Numbered from the stretch's first letter, positions 44,216-57,900 are shown. The stretch is 64,000 bases of DNA from Larimichthys crocea (GCF_000972845.2 NC_040021.1:13110908-13174907), one strand, 5' to 3'. The notes: generated from the letters alone by a model not told the origin. Translations and numbers: made by a program.

Positions 44216-44633
44216 CTTAAAGGTGCCCTGTGGAGTTTTATTGTAAGCAAACAAAAGCTATGTTTACATTTAGCTTACACATTGTGTGTCTGTATGAGAT
44301 CCTTTAAAAGAATACACTTTCTTCCTTCACAAACATCTGTAAAACATTTGTATTTGCCGGTTATTTTGCATTATTTTAAACCGTGTGTTGTTTACATCCA
44401 TGTTTGCTAGCTTGCAGGCTTCTATTTTTGGTTCTTCTTTTTGAGGCTCTTTAGTACGCATCTTTGTGCATTCCTGTAACAGTAATCATGTGACGAGTTG
44501 AAGGATATAAATTTACCCTGCCTATATGGTTGCACGCATATATGCCCGATGCAAACAAAACGGGGATCTGCTCGTAAAAAAAGTGCTCCATAGCACTACT
44601 AGTGGTCGAAATCTCTACAGGGTACCTTTTAAG
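44216..44633 (+). mobile_element. MITE with 21-bp imperfect terminal inverted repeats
   Basis: Left end CTTAAAGGTGCCCTGTGGAG; right end CTCTACAGGGTACCTTTTAAG. The ends are complementary with a few mismatches. The phrase AGCACTACTAGTGGTCGAA is familiar from percomorph MITEs. No ORF. It lies 1.5 kb after the tent5a stop. Confidence 0.8.
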
Positions 44634-45794
44634 TTTTGGTTTGAAATGCATTTTGAAACATGGACCAGTTTTCTCAAACCACACTGGAAAGATTTATTAA
44701 ACTTATATATAAATATATTGATTTTTATATCATTTCCTCTATAAAAGGATTTTTTACAGGATTTTTTTTTTTTACATTACTCAATGCAATCAAAATTAAT
44801 TTGACGCGCTGTCTGCACTGTAAAATAAATATTTCCATGTGCAACTTGTGCAAATATCTGCAGCTCCCACAGTGATACAACAAACTGTGTTTGTCAGAAG
44901 GGTGGAGGTTGGATTGTGTATGCAGGGATGTATGTAGCAGCAGAGCAACTTTTGAATGGAGGCATACTGCTGGTAGGGTCAAGCAGAGAGGTAAATCTTC
45001 TAGCTGAGTGAAGACTGGCCAACATATATTTAATTTTCTCTTTTATGGAAAAGAATCACAGTTTGGGATGTGTGGAAATTTGCTCTAAATGAGCAGATGA
45101 CAGCTGTCACAAAACAGTGTAAAATAATAGGACAGATAAGACCACATGGATATTTGATTGGCAATAAGAGACACGTTTTTTTGTGATTAACATGGACAGG
45201 TATACATTTTCAGCTTCAAGAGTGCAAGAGACTCAGCATATTCTCTCAAACATGTCAGATCTCTTATTTTTCTATCGATCTTTATTTTTGTACAGTTTGT
45301 GTTTGGCTGACGTAGCAGGCAGATTCAAAGCTGTGTCATTGAGTCTATTTTGTGGTGCGTGCAAATTTTGTGTTTCATTTTGGCTGATGAAGAGTAACGC
45401 AGGTGGACGCAGTGGCTACGCTGAGATGCAGATTTATAACTTGTGTTAACTGTATGTGTGCGCTGAGCTGTTTCATATGGGTTTCTGTTGCTCTAAAGAG
45501 ATTGTTTCACTCGTTCTACGTGTTGTTTTTAAACTGCCGTCCTGTTTGGACAAGAAAATGATCTGATAATTGTGTTCAAGTTGACCGACTTGAGAATTAA
45601 AAAAGGAAAAAAACAACATCAGACAAGAGTTGTGCAGTTCAGTTTTCATCATGCTGATCACACACACACACACTTCTAGCTACAATAACAATCTGCATGA
45701 GATTTTTCCTTATTGAGCCCCAGTTTGGCTGAGATTGCAGATGAGTGGCAGCAATTGTTGACACAATGAACATCAACAACCCTTATAGGCTCAA

Positions 45795-46244
45795 GGCTAA
45801 CCGTTTCCCCTTATATTCCAGGTTTTATGCTAAGCTAAGCTAACCGCCTGCTATTTCTAACTTTAAATTTACCATGCAAACAAAAAGTGGCAACGATCTT
45901 CTCATCTTACTCGGCAAAAAAAAGCTAAAGCGTTTTACTTTAAGAAGCTGTAACCCACCGTGAGAGTCCCACAGTGAATTAAGTCAATGCTCTGGAACTG
46001 CACACGTGAGGCAGAAAACAGTGGGAATCCCACATCTGTTTAAAAACTCAGAGCCATGGACCGCCTTCAAAGATAAAACTTATGTTTAGAAAAACACCAC
46101 AGCTATAACTTTGAGAAAGAAATATGAAGACATGAAATCCCTTTTTGATTTATCTGTTCAAATAAATGTTGACAGATTTATTGACTACAGATTTAGTTCC
46201 TTCTTATAATCCAGAAGGATTTTATATATAATAGCACGCTTTTG
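45795..46244 (-). repeat. duplicate block 1 of a 2.1-kb-spaced pair
   Basis: The 5' part is copy-A family, reversed (GCTAAGCTAAGCTAACCG). The 3' part (from GAGGCAGAAAACAGTGGG through TTATTGACTACAGATTTAG) is nearly identical to 48,140-48,378. Confidence 0.75.
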
Positions 46245-46350
46245 TTTTAAGCTTTTTAAGACACTGATTCAGATTGGTGAGACAGGTAAATAGATGCCAG
46301 GATTTAGTGCCTATGCCCTGACAGAGGAGTCTTTTGCAGGTCAATGTCTG

Positions 46351-46381
46351 GAGGTGCCCGCAGAATCCCAGCGGGCACCTC
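46351..46381. other. GC-rich 11-bp perfect hairpin
   Basis: GAGGTGCCCGC, loop AGAATCCCA, GCGGGCACCTC. It stands out in an AT-rich desert. It could be a structured RNA element or a fixed repeat relic. Confidence 0.85.
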
Positions 46382-47454
46382 TGCTGCTGCCAGCAAGTGA
46401 CAGCTGAACGTGACGGATTTTCCCTGCGAGAGACGTCACGATGAGCGTCAGTTACCGTCATAAAACCGTTTGCCAGGCCTCATTAGCTGTGAGTGTATTT
46501 GCAACAGCAGGCAGATGTCATGTATAGCACACCTTACAGTACTACCAGCAGAGCCTTGGTCTCCAGGGACACATGGTAACTGACTGAGTAGATTGGCTCT
46601 GGGTCTGCTTCTCACTAATGCCTGGAGGGCCTCAGCCTCCAGATGTCACTTTCCCTGCTGACACTCGGGGAGAAAATATTTAACTTAGTCTCTCTTTCAT
46701 GTCCTATTTGATATTTTATTATCTGCTTCTCTCTCTTCTCTAAGCTTCAACTTTCACCTAATTTCGTCCACTGATTTAATTTTTTTTAACAAGCCGCTGT
46801 GTGCAACTACACAGCTTTATACCATCTTTACCCTTGGTTTATTTTTTTTTGTCTTGCTTATTTCCCTTTCCCATCTCTGCCTGCATGAACATCACTGATG
46901 AGAGAGAGGAGAACAGGGCCAATGTTATCCCCTGTTAAGATGGAGAGAGTGGACACTAAATATAGGCCCCCCTCTCAGCCACTGTAAGGACATTAGCCCA
47001 TCTGCAGAAAGCTGATTAGCTCTATAAGCATGTGCTCAGTGCTCTGGTGTGGTTACTGTGGAGAGATTTACCGGCTATTGTACTGTAACACATACCTTCC
47101 CCCATCTCCCGCAGTCTTTTAGGTCACTCTTGCTGGAAAGGACAAAAAAATATTCAGTCCACTTCCTTATCAAGGGCTTAAAGGGAACCGAGAACAAGGG
47201 ATTGAGGCGTTTAGTGTGTTGCACAACAACAAAAAGAGCTAACCCAATAACACAGGCAGCTTAGGAAGTCTGTTACTATGGTGCTTTAAAGGAGTATAGT
47301 GTTTTGACAGGTGGACTGTGCCAAGGAAGTGTATCATGCAGTTTTTGGGGTCAAAGATAAGAAAAAGGGAGATCTGGTTACAATTACGTTTATCTTACAA
47401 TAAAGCTTTTCAGTATTAATTCAAACTACATTCAACTCCAATGACAGTATAAAG

Positions 47455-47700
47455 AATGGACGGAGCCTAAGAGACGCCACACGCAGATTTCTGAAGCGCT
47501 GGTTGAGGCCGGTTGAATGATGCCTGAATGAAATGACCACGCTGTTAATATCATCTGAACAGGTGAATAAATAAATAAATAAATCACTTCTCCTCACAGT
47601 TGTCATGAAATTAGCTATAGAGACCAAAACAATTGTCTGAACCAGGCTGTAAACATTGGAAGCATCAGCTTAATTTCCCAGTAACGGAGGTTGCCTCTTA
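47455..47700 (+). repeat. dispersed percomorph repeat, copy 3
   Basis: CACAGTTGTCATGAAATTAG and CCAGGCTGTAAACATTGG match copy 1 at 1.93 kb; it carries an ATAA microsatellite. Confidence 0.55.
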
Positions 47701-47839
47701 GTTTTGTCTTGGAAAGTGCAATATTGTCCTCACAAACGCAACAGCAGTTTGTTTGAAATGCTGTTTATCTACTAATGTAGAAGAAATCACTTTCTTGCAC
47801 AGAGATAGATGAGAAAATCAACGCTGCTCTCATTCCTAT

Positions 47840-48380
47840 GTACCGAGTGTAAAGTCCACCCACCAGCACCTCCAGCTCACTAATGAACACGTGAAATCTC
47901 TTTCGTTTGTCGTATATCTCGCTGTTTGTGAGCTTTAGAGATGCATTACCAGGTTAGCTGTTTCCCTGTGTCCAGTCTTTGTGCTAAAGGAAGCTAAGCT
48001 AAGCTAAGCTAACCAAACCAAACCAAAGTCTTGGTGAAAAAAAAAAAGTTAAAGCGTATTTCCCAAAGTGTTAAGCAATTAATTTAAGAAGTTGTAACCC
48101 GCAGTGGGTGTTTTTATTAGTTAAATATTTCTGTTTATGAGACAGAAAACAGTGGGAATCCCACATCTGTTTAAAAACTCATGGACCGCCTTCAAAGATG
48201 AAACTTATGTTTAGAAAAACACCACAGCTGTGGCTTTAATAAGACCCATCAAAGAAATATGAAGATAAAAGATTCCTTTGTGATTTATCTGTTTAAATAA
48301 GCATTGACAGATTTATTGACTACAGATTTAGTTCCTTTTTATAATCAAGGAGGATTTTATATCTAATACCACACTTTCCA
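47840..48380 (-). repeat. duplicate block 2 of the pair
   Basis: The copy-A family is reversed, with CACCAGCACCTCCAGCTCAC and four AAGCTAAGCT units. It is followed by the block shared with 46,010-46,244 (AAAACAGTGGGAATCCCACA onward). Confidence 0.75.
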
Positions 48381-51291
48381 GATATTGATTTACATTGCAG
48401 ACACCGGTTTATAGACACTACAATAGATATTTGCATTCGGATCTGTCGAGTGAAGTTAAAATCCTCATAGGATGTGATTTTCTTAATGACATGATCATCA
48501 CATTTGTGAGGGCCACCATCAAGAAGTCCATCCACAACCTAACATGACACAGATGGGGCCTAAGAGCTGAGGGAGTTGTAAAGTGAAAAACAAGTGGGCT
48601 AAAGTGTCTAGGTGGACCACAAAGGAAGCTCAGTCAAATTTTGAAGTCACTTTTTCTTCAGTTTCTTGTTAAACAGAATCACATATTGTTTAATCAAATT
48701 AAATAGTTTGTTGCAATATTCATTCTGTGTACGGTCCTTGTAAAATGATTTAAATAGTGAACTGAATTACTTTCTCACTGTCTCAGACTCAGACTCAGGT
48801 CAGCTTGTAGCTTGTTGCAGCTTGTAAAAGAGTGAAATTATGGGTGTAGCGCTGACAAGGGGTTTTCATTTGTACGTGAAGACAACATTTAACTCTCATT
48901 TAAAAGTGCTGGGTAGCTTTTAATACAAAAAACACAAAAGAGTATATACGAGTATAATGGTATGTTTTGTACAACGACAGAAAAGTATTACCCAGAGTAC
49001 TTGTGCTTTTTAGACCTCAGAGTGACAGAGCAATTGATCACACATAAAGATGTGTATGAAGACATGAAAACACACTCAGACAGACTCAGAGGTCCAGTGG
49101 GGTTATGTTGGAGATTAACCAGTTGGAGCAGCAGCAGGGCCAAGAGTCCATCCAGCTCAGCCCAGCCAGGGTCAGAGGCCACCAAGTAAATCAAACAACA
49201 GCAAGACGAGACTGTGAGAAACAACCATGTGTGTCTGTGTGTGTGTGGCAGAGAGGGGGGTAGTGTGTGTGTGTGTGTGTGTGTGTGGGCATGCATGTCT
49301 GCTTTTGTGTATTTGTCCTGTCTGTGTATTTGTGTTACAGGAAAACTTGAGTAAGCGTCTAGCTTTCTGTGTGGGATATCTGTGGATGATGTTGCTTTTG
49401 GAGATTAGAAGAAGAAACACTTTATCCTCTTGATTATTAGGGAACAGAATAATAATAATTCATATTTGTGGAACAAGTTTTCGGTGACATCAAATGCCAA
49501 ACAGTGTAAATAGTTTAGCCAGCTGGACGGTGGCTGACACTGAAATACAGATTTGTCACATTGCAAAAACCAGCTGCTAACAGAGAGACAGGACAGGAGA
49601 GGGGAGGCAGATCAGCAATTTGACACACAGCAGCGATTTGTGTTTCCAATAAGGACAAGAGGTTATAGTCAATAACAACCCTTATTTGTCTGCATAATGT
49701 TACGCATACATGTGACCTGTAAGGAAACGTCTATAGCCAAAGGAGCTTTGAACTAAATGAAAAGAATGGGCTTCAGCTAAATGCTGACATCAGCATGCTA
49801 ACAACAGCCATGCTAACACGCTGATGTTAAGCAGATATGTTTATTACGATCGGCATTGACATCCATGGAAAACAAGTTGTAGTTGATGGCTTTTCAATGA
49901 ATAATAAAACAAACATGAAAAGAAATTTGGGGTTGCTAAGTTGTGAAATATCCCCTTTTTTGGTATTAATACTTACTGCTTGGTTATAAGTCACCAATGA
50001 ATGTATAGTCCTTATAAATATACTCCTAATAAATGCTCATGGGCTTCTCACCTTTTAAAAATAAAGCAATAGTAGATGATTTAATAAAACCATTTGTTGT
50101 GCCAATCATTAAAAAATTAATTATTAATAAATGTTTACTATAATGATTCAATAAATCTACTGTTGTAAAGAGCTAGCTAAAAGACAAACACAAGCTATGT
50201 AAAGTTGGGCTTATTAATAGTTTTTTGCTAATATAAAACATAAAGTAAATAGTTCATTAACCATTAACACAGCCAGAATTAAAACTAATAAACCCTTCAT
50301 AAAGGGTATCTTATGAGAAGGTGGTAGCAGTTTTTAAATTAGACTATTCGTGACTGTTCTAGTCTTAGAGATAGTTATATGTTACCACACCAGTGTCGTA
50401 ACAATTCTCTTTTTTACTTCTCTCCTGCAAAATAACATCTGGTACATCTCTCTCTCTGTCTCTCTCACTCTCTCACAAACCCACTAAAGTAGCACTTAGC
50501 TAGCACACAGTCCAAGTGAGAAGCCAAGAAAAGACAGAAAGAGCGCAATGAAAGACGAGCTGTCGAATTGCCAAGTTCTGTGTGAAAGCATCACAGATGT
50601 ATTACCATTTACGTGCATGATCACTTTGAAAGCAATAACAAGCTGCAAAGAGGGCAAAGAGTCAGCAATAATACGCACTCCAGATACACATACTGAACCA
50701 ATCAGGATTAAAATCTCCGCAATTATAATCATCATTACCACAAGATAATGTTAAAACCAAACACTTTGCAGTCACTGCTTATCGTTTTATACCATTTGCC
50801 TTGGACCCAGTGTCCAGTCATTAAAACATTTCAAACACTAGAAAATAATACTTTCTTTGGAGCTTTTCCCTCTGTCTGACTGAAGAACATGCGAGTCTTA
50901 AAGTGCATGTGCAAATGTGTTTTTAAAGTTATGAAAAATAAATGTGCTTGCAATCATAGAAAACCGAGGAACCATTAAGACATTTTGCTGAACCTTACTT
51001 CTCAAAGGCTGGGGTTATGTTAGGACTTCGATATAGGACTCAGTGAAGACTGAGAATTAGGGTTGAGAGTTAAAGCTGGTCCTGAAGCAAAGTTAACATA
51101 GTCAGTGAATAAGTATAATGATGTATTTTTATTTGTGCATGTGCACGTTTGCACACATCTTCCTGTTACTGTTTACAGCACCCAAGGAGGTACTGAAAAA
51201 CAGTGATGGATTCGGCCCAGATGGTGAGGCAGCAGAAATAAAGAGCAAGTCTGAGAAAATATCAGCTTGTTTCCTTACTATAATTACCTGG

Positions 51292-51343
<52 letters not shown>

Positions 51344-51351
51344 ACGCGCGC
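51292..51351. repeat. (TG)n-CACGCGCGC, 60-bp alternating purine-pyrimidine tract
   Basis: Unbroken R-Y alternation: ATG, about 24 TG units, then CACGCGCGC. Such tracts readily adopt left-handed Z-DNA under supercoiling. Confidence 0.9.
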
Positions 51352-53264
51352 TGTGGGGATTTAGAATTACATGTTAATCCATGTAAAAATGCTGTGCTCT
51401 GGACTACATCTTCTAGTTTTATACATATTGGTGATTTACTGTAATAGGGGTTAGAAAAATCATAATAAATTCATAATAAATGATTAATTTATGTTTCCTG
51501 AAAGTGCATTTTAATATAATGTTAAATGTGAAATGGTTTTCCGACTTGAGTCCAGCATTTCATCGTTATCTATGAGCAGCTACAGTCCGAAACACTGACT
51601 TGCACTTTCCTTCTTCAATGAAATAACAGTAATCTGTAATGGGCATTTATTTTCAGCATGGATCCCCTCTAAAGGGTTCATTTGGATCTAAATTTAGATC
51701 AGCAAGGTGCTAATTTGTGTGAGTTTCTGTTTGTGTATCTCTTTCGTTGTGATGAGCTTGTCTATCTCCATATAAATGTGTGTTTATGGCTCTCTGTGCG
51801 TTTAGGGCACACAAATGCCAGTTGTGCACCGTCACATCCTGGTAAAAGTGTTAATGCTTTCCACTTGCCTCCGTCCCTGCCTCCTGCTCACACGCCTCTT
51901 CTTACCTGGGATGTAATGATAGTTATTATCACATTGTAATAGCAAACACACCTGCCAGCTCGCTGCCTGTGCCAAAAACACACCTGTATGTGGTTAAGTA
52001 TAGCTTTGTAGCTATAAAGGGAAACGGAAAGTTAGAACTGGCCTGTAGAAATGACTGTGGGCATGTTTTGTATCAGCTTTATAGCATCTATGTTATCATT
52101 AGATGTATATATCTGTAGGGCACTGATAATTTATGTCTTATCACTTCCGGTAGACGCTCTAAAATGTTTTTCTCTCCCTTCATAATGGAAAAAATGCTTT
52201 AGTGGCTTTTCTGTGTCATGAAGGACTCTTTAGTAATTAATCACAGAAGCTGTCAACAGCTTGTCTCCAAACAGCAACTCATACTACTGTTCTCGAGGAG
52301 TTATGCATTATTACTGCTGCTGGTCAGAAAAAAACACGAGCAGACTGTGCTAAGTCTGCAGGCTCTCGGATTGTTGGTTTCAGTTTCACAGCAATGTTCC
52401 CGGCCAGATAAAACCAAAACAAACTCATCCAAATCTCCACAGTTTGACACAATGGCTTCTAAATGATATAATACAGACATAAACAAAATTCCAGCCACTT
52501 ATAATACGATATAAAACGGTAAGAATTATCCAAGAATTTTTTTTGTATTAACCTGTGAAATGTGTATATACATGAGTCTTGAGGCGCGAAAGGCATTCTT
52601 GCTGGATGGGTGCGGTCTAAAAATGCACTCATGTTCCTCATCAGATCAATCCCATATTTATTTTAGATTTAAAGTTTAAATCTGTAACTTTTCTTTGAGT
52701 CTTTGCGTCAAAGTCTGACAATTACCCCCATCAGGCACTGGAAAACTTTACCCACTCAGCAAAGTCTGCTGCTAGGGATTCATTTTCAAACCTGAATGGA
52801 TAACATTGGTTAGTGTCGTCCAATGACCATCACAAAAATTATCCAAATTAGAATTTTCGAATCTGCCACCCCTATGGTTAGGGTTTGGTTTGGCAACTAA
52901 AACTGCTTGCTTAAAGTCAGGGAATTATCCTGGTCATGGTTAAAAAGAAGACAATTTTGACTAGAAAAAGACAGGTTTAGTGTACAAACCACAGTCCTTA
53001 GCATCAAAGTCAGACACTTTTGTATACCCATCCACCCAAACCTAAGAGGTTTTGCAGCTCTATAATAATGTCGAGCTACTTGTGCCTCAGCTTCAGTGAC
53101 AGTCACTGATCGGGTGACCACAAAAGGTCGCTTGTCAGGACAACATAAACATGAACCATTTTAAGGGTCTGGACAAGCCAGACTTCATTTTTCCAAATGC
53201 TTTTTAGTCACGCTAGCTGCACAGCTCTAGGGATGTCGGTCAGTCTTACATTTTACCACTGAAA

Positions 53265-53510
53265 TAAAACTCCTGGATGAATTGCTATGACAAAGTCATG
53301 GTCCACAGGGGATAAATCCTAATGACTGTGGATACCTGCAAACCAAATGACATTCTCTTCAGCCTTAGTTGTTTTTTGTATGTACGATGGTGATCATGGT
53401 TAGAATAAGCATGTTAGCATTGTCATTGTTGTCAACATTTGATGTTAGCATTTAGCATTTAGCTCAAAGCACCACTGTGCCTCATTTTAGCCTCACAGAC
53501 TGACTATAGA
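53265..53510. repeat. dispersed percomorph repeat fragment (TTAGCATTTAGC type)
   Basis: GGATGAATTGCTATGA, ATCCTAATGACT and GATGTTAGCATTTAGC occur in the order of a common fish interspersed repeat. Related debris lies at about 56,015-56,200. Confidence 0.5.
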
Positions 53511-54176
53511 CTCTTTATCTAGTTATTCTAACTGGACTGTGTTTTGACTAGTTCAAAAATCGTTTTACACTGCCTCCTAATGGAAAATAAGGATTTTTTA
53601 AAATTGGAAAAATGCTATTATTGCTGTATTGACAGTGACTAAGAGAAATGCAACTCTCGAGTATGTGACAGTTTGCAGTTTACATAAAGCTCTCCAACAC
53701 AGAGATAGATAAAGATTTTCCTCATTAAAAACACTGTGGATACAGCTTTAAATATTGTTTATTGTGGCCCAAATAAAGCTCACACTTTTCCTTAGTTAAG
53801 TCAAACTGATGACTGATGTAACAAAGTGCACATGTGGGAACTTCACTGTGTGCCTCATGAACTTTGAACTCTATCAATCACAAAGAGAAAAGGAGTTTGG
53901 ATCGTCTTAAGCCTCTTTGGCTCTGTTTTATTTTATTTTTTTGTCATCTCACCAAGCTCTCTGAATGTATCTTAGTGTTTGAGGAAGTATATCTGTCACT
54001 AATAAACTAATACTGGCAGATGACTTATTGTGCAGACACTCATCACTTCAGGAGCTGCCAAAATCAGCTAAAAGAATCATTTTTCAACCAAACTGCTGCT
54101 AGTTGATTAGTTAAGTGTATGGCCCATTCCCATCAATAAGAAAGTCATATGACAAGCTAATCTATTTAGTGATAAA

Positions 54177-54236
54177 AGAGAAGAGAAGAGAAGAGAAGAG
54201 AAGAGAAGAGAAGAGAAGAGAAGAGAAGAGAAGAGA
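54177..54236 (+). repeat. (GAGAA)n microsatellite
   Basis: About 12 pentamer copies, all-purine on the plus strand. Confidence 0.95.
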
Positions 54237-54475
54237 GGTTTAGTCTTTTCCTTCAGAGACTAGAGGCTGATGTACCTCCCATTTCCTGGTCTTTTGCAAG
54301 CACAAGCATACATAGAAAGCGTGCAGCATGCATGACCAAGTCTGTGTGTTACTGCGAGCAGTGTTTGCACATTTCACTATCACTGCGTGTGCATGTTTGC
54401 ATGACAAACAAAGTGATTAATCACCAAATTAGTCAGCAGAGATATTCCTATGCATTAAAGAAACACTAACTGAAC

Positions 54476-54476
<1 letters not shown>

Positions 54477-54520
<44 letters not shown>
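54477..54520 (+). repeat. (AGAT)n microsatellite
   Basis: Eleven perfect copies directly abutting a retrotransposon RT fragment. Confidence 0.97.
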
Positions 54521-54910
54521 TCCTCAGGAAGTAGAGTCTACTACTGTTGCATCTCCAGTCTAGTCTGTTATCCACATCCAAGTACTTGTAGTCCTGCACC
54601 ACCTCCACTTCCTCACCCAGGATGGAAACTCTGCTCAGGTCAGACCTAGTCCTCCTAAAGTCCACAATCATCTCCCTCATTTTGGCCACATTCAAGACAA
54701 GGTGGTTGCTCCTACTCCACGCCACAAAGCGATCAACCAGATCCCTGTACTCAGTCTCCCCCAATCACTGATAACACTCCACAACCGCAGAGTTATCTGA
54801 GAATTTCTGCAGATGACAGGACGCCGAGTGGTGCTGAAAGTCTGAGGTATACAGTGTGGAGAGGAAAAGTGACAGTACAGTCCCCTAGTGTCACTTTTAG
54901 TGACACTAAT
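54521..54910 (-). mobile_element. non-LTR retrotransposon RT C-terminal fragment
   Basis: Minus-strand translation gives NHLVLNVAKMREMIVDFRRT, VEVVQDYKYLDV, NRLDWR and SRLYFLR. This is the C-terminal reverse-transcriptase text of fish CR1/L2/Rex1-type LINEs (usual form LNV-K-E-VDFRR, YKYLGV, LDW). It is truncated on both sides and has an internal deletion before SRLYFLR. Inactive. Confidence 0.8.
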
Positions 54911-57900
54911 AACTAATTGTCAAGAGTGAAACATTCTATGGCTGTCTCAGTAGACTCAGTATATCAGTGTCTTTCCTTTTTTTCATTCTTTGGTACATAT
55001 CATTCTAAAACAATTACTGACTCTATTATTTATCATGTTTTTCAGACCGTTAATCTTGTTACACAAGGTTAGAGTGGCAATCCCATTCTGACTGGCCAGA
55101 CAAACCAATGATTCCAATCCAACCGTTACCAATCAGCACAAATATTACTTCCTTTTCCATTTGTCTGCTTAGACGTCTGTACTTTGTCCTATTCCTGGTC
55201 CAATTTGGAAAACAGATGTAGTTAGTTCTTCGCAGATCATTTACAAAAGCTAAATCTTTTAAAACCAAAACATCTAATTGCACAGAAATGTGTATTTTAA
55301 TTGCAGTCATGTAAACCATAGCCATGGCGTGGCCGGCAATGGTTAGATGATATCCATTCAACCATGGTCTTCAAACCGATTTCACCGACATGTTACAAGT
55401 TACTCGGGCTGTAAAATTTCAATAATTCTCTATTTTCTCAACTCTGCCATGTTTTACCCTTTTTCTCATCTGTTTCCCACTTTTCTCCTATATTTTACTC
55501 ATTGATGTTTCTATTTTTCTCAGCATTCCTGTCATCATTTAATGGTTGTTTATAGCTAATCAAGGGTAGCTGGAGATTTTTTTTTCTTGCTTTTGTTTTG
55601 GCTTGGCTTGGCTTGGCTTGGTTTGGTTTGGTTTGGTTGGGTCAGGAATGTCTTGAGAAAGAACTGTATGTGTTTGTTGTGTTCAAGTGTTCCCTTCTAA
55701 AAATTGGCTTGCTTGATGTGCAGAGAGGAAAGTATGTTTCGTGGTACTTGTTGGAAGGTAAAATGTCAAGAGCTATTGGTTTGAAGCTAAAATTGCTACA
55801 CAGATTTAACAGGAATTGTTATTTGGGTTTTTTTTACTGAGGGTTTGTGCACCAACACAAAGCATTTGAACATCTCTCTGTTCAAAATACCACAGTGTGG
55901 ATTCTAACAAGGACTCATAAATTTTGACTAAATTACTCCAGTGTTTGCCTTAATGTATGATATTATACATGTTTTTGTGTGTTTCAAGAATTTTTATTTG
56001 TCCAATAGTTTATGGCCAATTTTTTTTTAGCATGCTAAAACTAAGATGGTAAACAGGTTAAACATTTTGCCTGTTTAAAGTCTGTGTAGAGTAAGAATAA
56101 ATGTGTTCTGAGTTTGTCAGACCAAAGAAGCATTAGCATTGTCTCTGTGAGCATGTTAGCATGCTAATGATACCATTAAACTCAAAATACGCCACCCAAA
56201 CTAGCTGCCCGCTCTAACCACATACCCTCGCACATAATCCCTGCTACACCAACCACAAGTAGCCCCATCATGGCCTGTATAACATGAATAGGTGCGTTTA
56301 GGTAACTGGAACTTCAAATCAGGTATGCACCTTAACTAGTCCCCATGACTCTGAGTCATGACGGATATTATTTAAAGTTCCCTTTACAAAAACCTGTGTT
56401 TTTCTTTTTTTGTTCCTTGTGGTAATAGAGAGTTTGGGCTGAGTCTGGAGATGTTGTTGATGAAGGACTGTAAAGCCCAGGGAGAGATTATATGTATAAT
56501 TAGCTAGATAATTTAGTTTACTTGAATTGCAAATTGTTTGTGAGTAAACAGAATGTTAAAAGAAAACAAGAGAATCAGCTTTTCTATCTTCTAACTGGGG
56601 GGGTTCTGCCAGCGGTGGTGAAAGCTTTCTGCAAAGTCCAAGACCTTTAAGAGCAAATTCAACAATGAATCACAATTATCCTTTTCATAACACATATTGT
56701 CATTTGTTCTTTCCTGGCCTGGTGTTTAAAGTCTGATGTCACAGAAGGTTCAGACCCCAGCTTGACAGTTTTATGAGTGCCCACTATGGGCTCTCAAATG
56801 ACCCTGGCAAGGACTTTGAGGTCAAAGGTCGGTGGTGAGGGTAGAACAAAAAGGGAGACAGACTGCTGAGACAAGGGCGTGAAGCAGAGAGCAACGTGTC
56901 AGCAAAAAGATGTAGATCTGAGCAAACACTTTATCCTTTCATGCCTGGAACCCTCTCATGTCCTGATTGATGATCTAAGTAGATTATTTATCATCTCAAA
57001 GTTGGGAAATTCAGGGGGATGGTGAGGAGGAGCTTGACTGAAGTACTATGGGAAAGTAATCCTGTTGTGTATAGACACACACTCGCACACACACTTTGAA
57101 GTATTCTCTCATCTCACACCAGAGTTATGTTTACTCATGAGGCCCATCGTCTTTCACATCCTCTGAAACCTGTTCAATCCATCCGCCCCATGACCCTACT
57201 TTCACCTTTCTTTCCTTCCCTTCAACCCCTCCTTTACCCCCTTCCTGCCTACCCAGCACACACATCTTCACACACAAATACACACACTCTGCTGGGAGGT
57301 CAAGAGAACGACCCCAGCAGTAACGTCACCATCAAACGGTGATCAGATTGAAACCCAGTAGAAGGTCTGGTCAAAGTTTACCCAAGGTCAGAGGGTCTGG
57401 TATCACATTGGCCTTCCTGTCACTATGGCAGCAACACAGACTGAATACACAGATGGCCATTTTAGCAGTAAATTCTAAGAATTGAAGCCTATTGACAGTT
57501 TGCTAAACTCCTCCCCTGAACATCGATTGTCCAATCATAGATTAGCAACGGTAACTAGGCAAGTCGGGCAAGGATGCCACGATGGTACCTTTGCAAAATA
57601 GTGTCGGAAGAGCGCAATGGGGGAGGAGAATTCCAGATGAAATGGCCGGCCAATAGCAGGTTTAAACCCACAGCCTACTTTCTGTAAGTCAGACTAAGCT
57701 TCGAGTCTCTCCACATGCTGAAGTGGCAGCAGTATGAGCGATACCTCATATATAAAGAGCTGTGATGAGTTCTGGATTTTAGTTTTGAAACTAATTAAAC
57801 AATGTCTTTAAGCTGCAAAAATTAACATGTCTGGCTAAGTAGCTTACTATTTACAGGGGTAACCTCAACCAACGTTACATCCAAGACCAAGGAGCACATC

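Larger units (their letters stand above)
48381..54170. other. intergenic desert with microsatellites
   Basis: No supported gene. TG runs at 49,227-49,287 and 51,293-51,342. GCTAACATGCTAAC-type repeat fragments at about 49,785-49,850 and 53,265-53,510. Everything else is unassigned AT-rich sequence. Confidence 0.5.

Noticed and set aside
55059..55361. 100-codon minus-strand ORF
   Set aside because: No domain or motif recognised; isolated in repeat-rich sequence.
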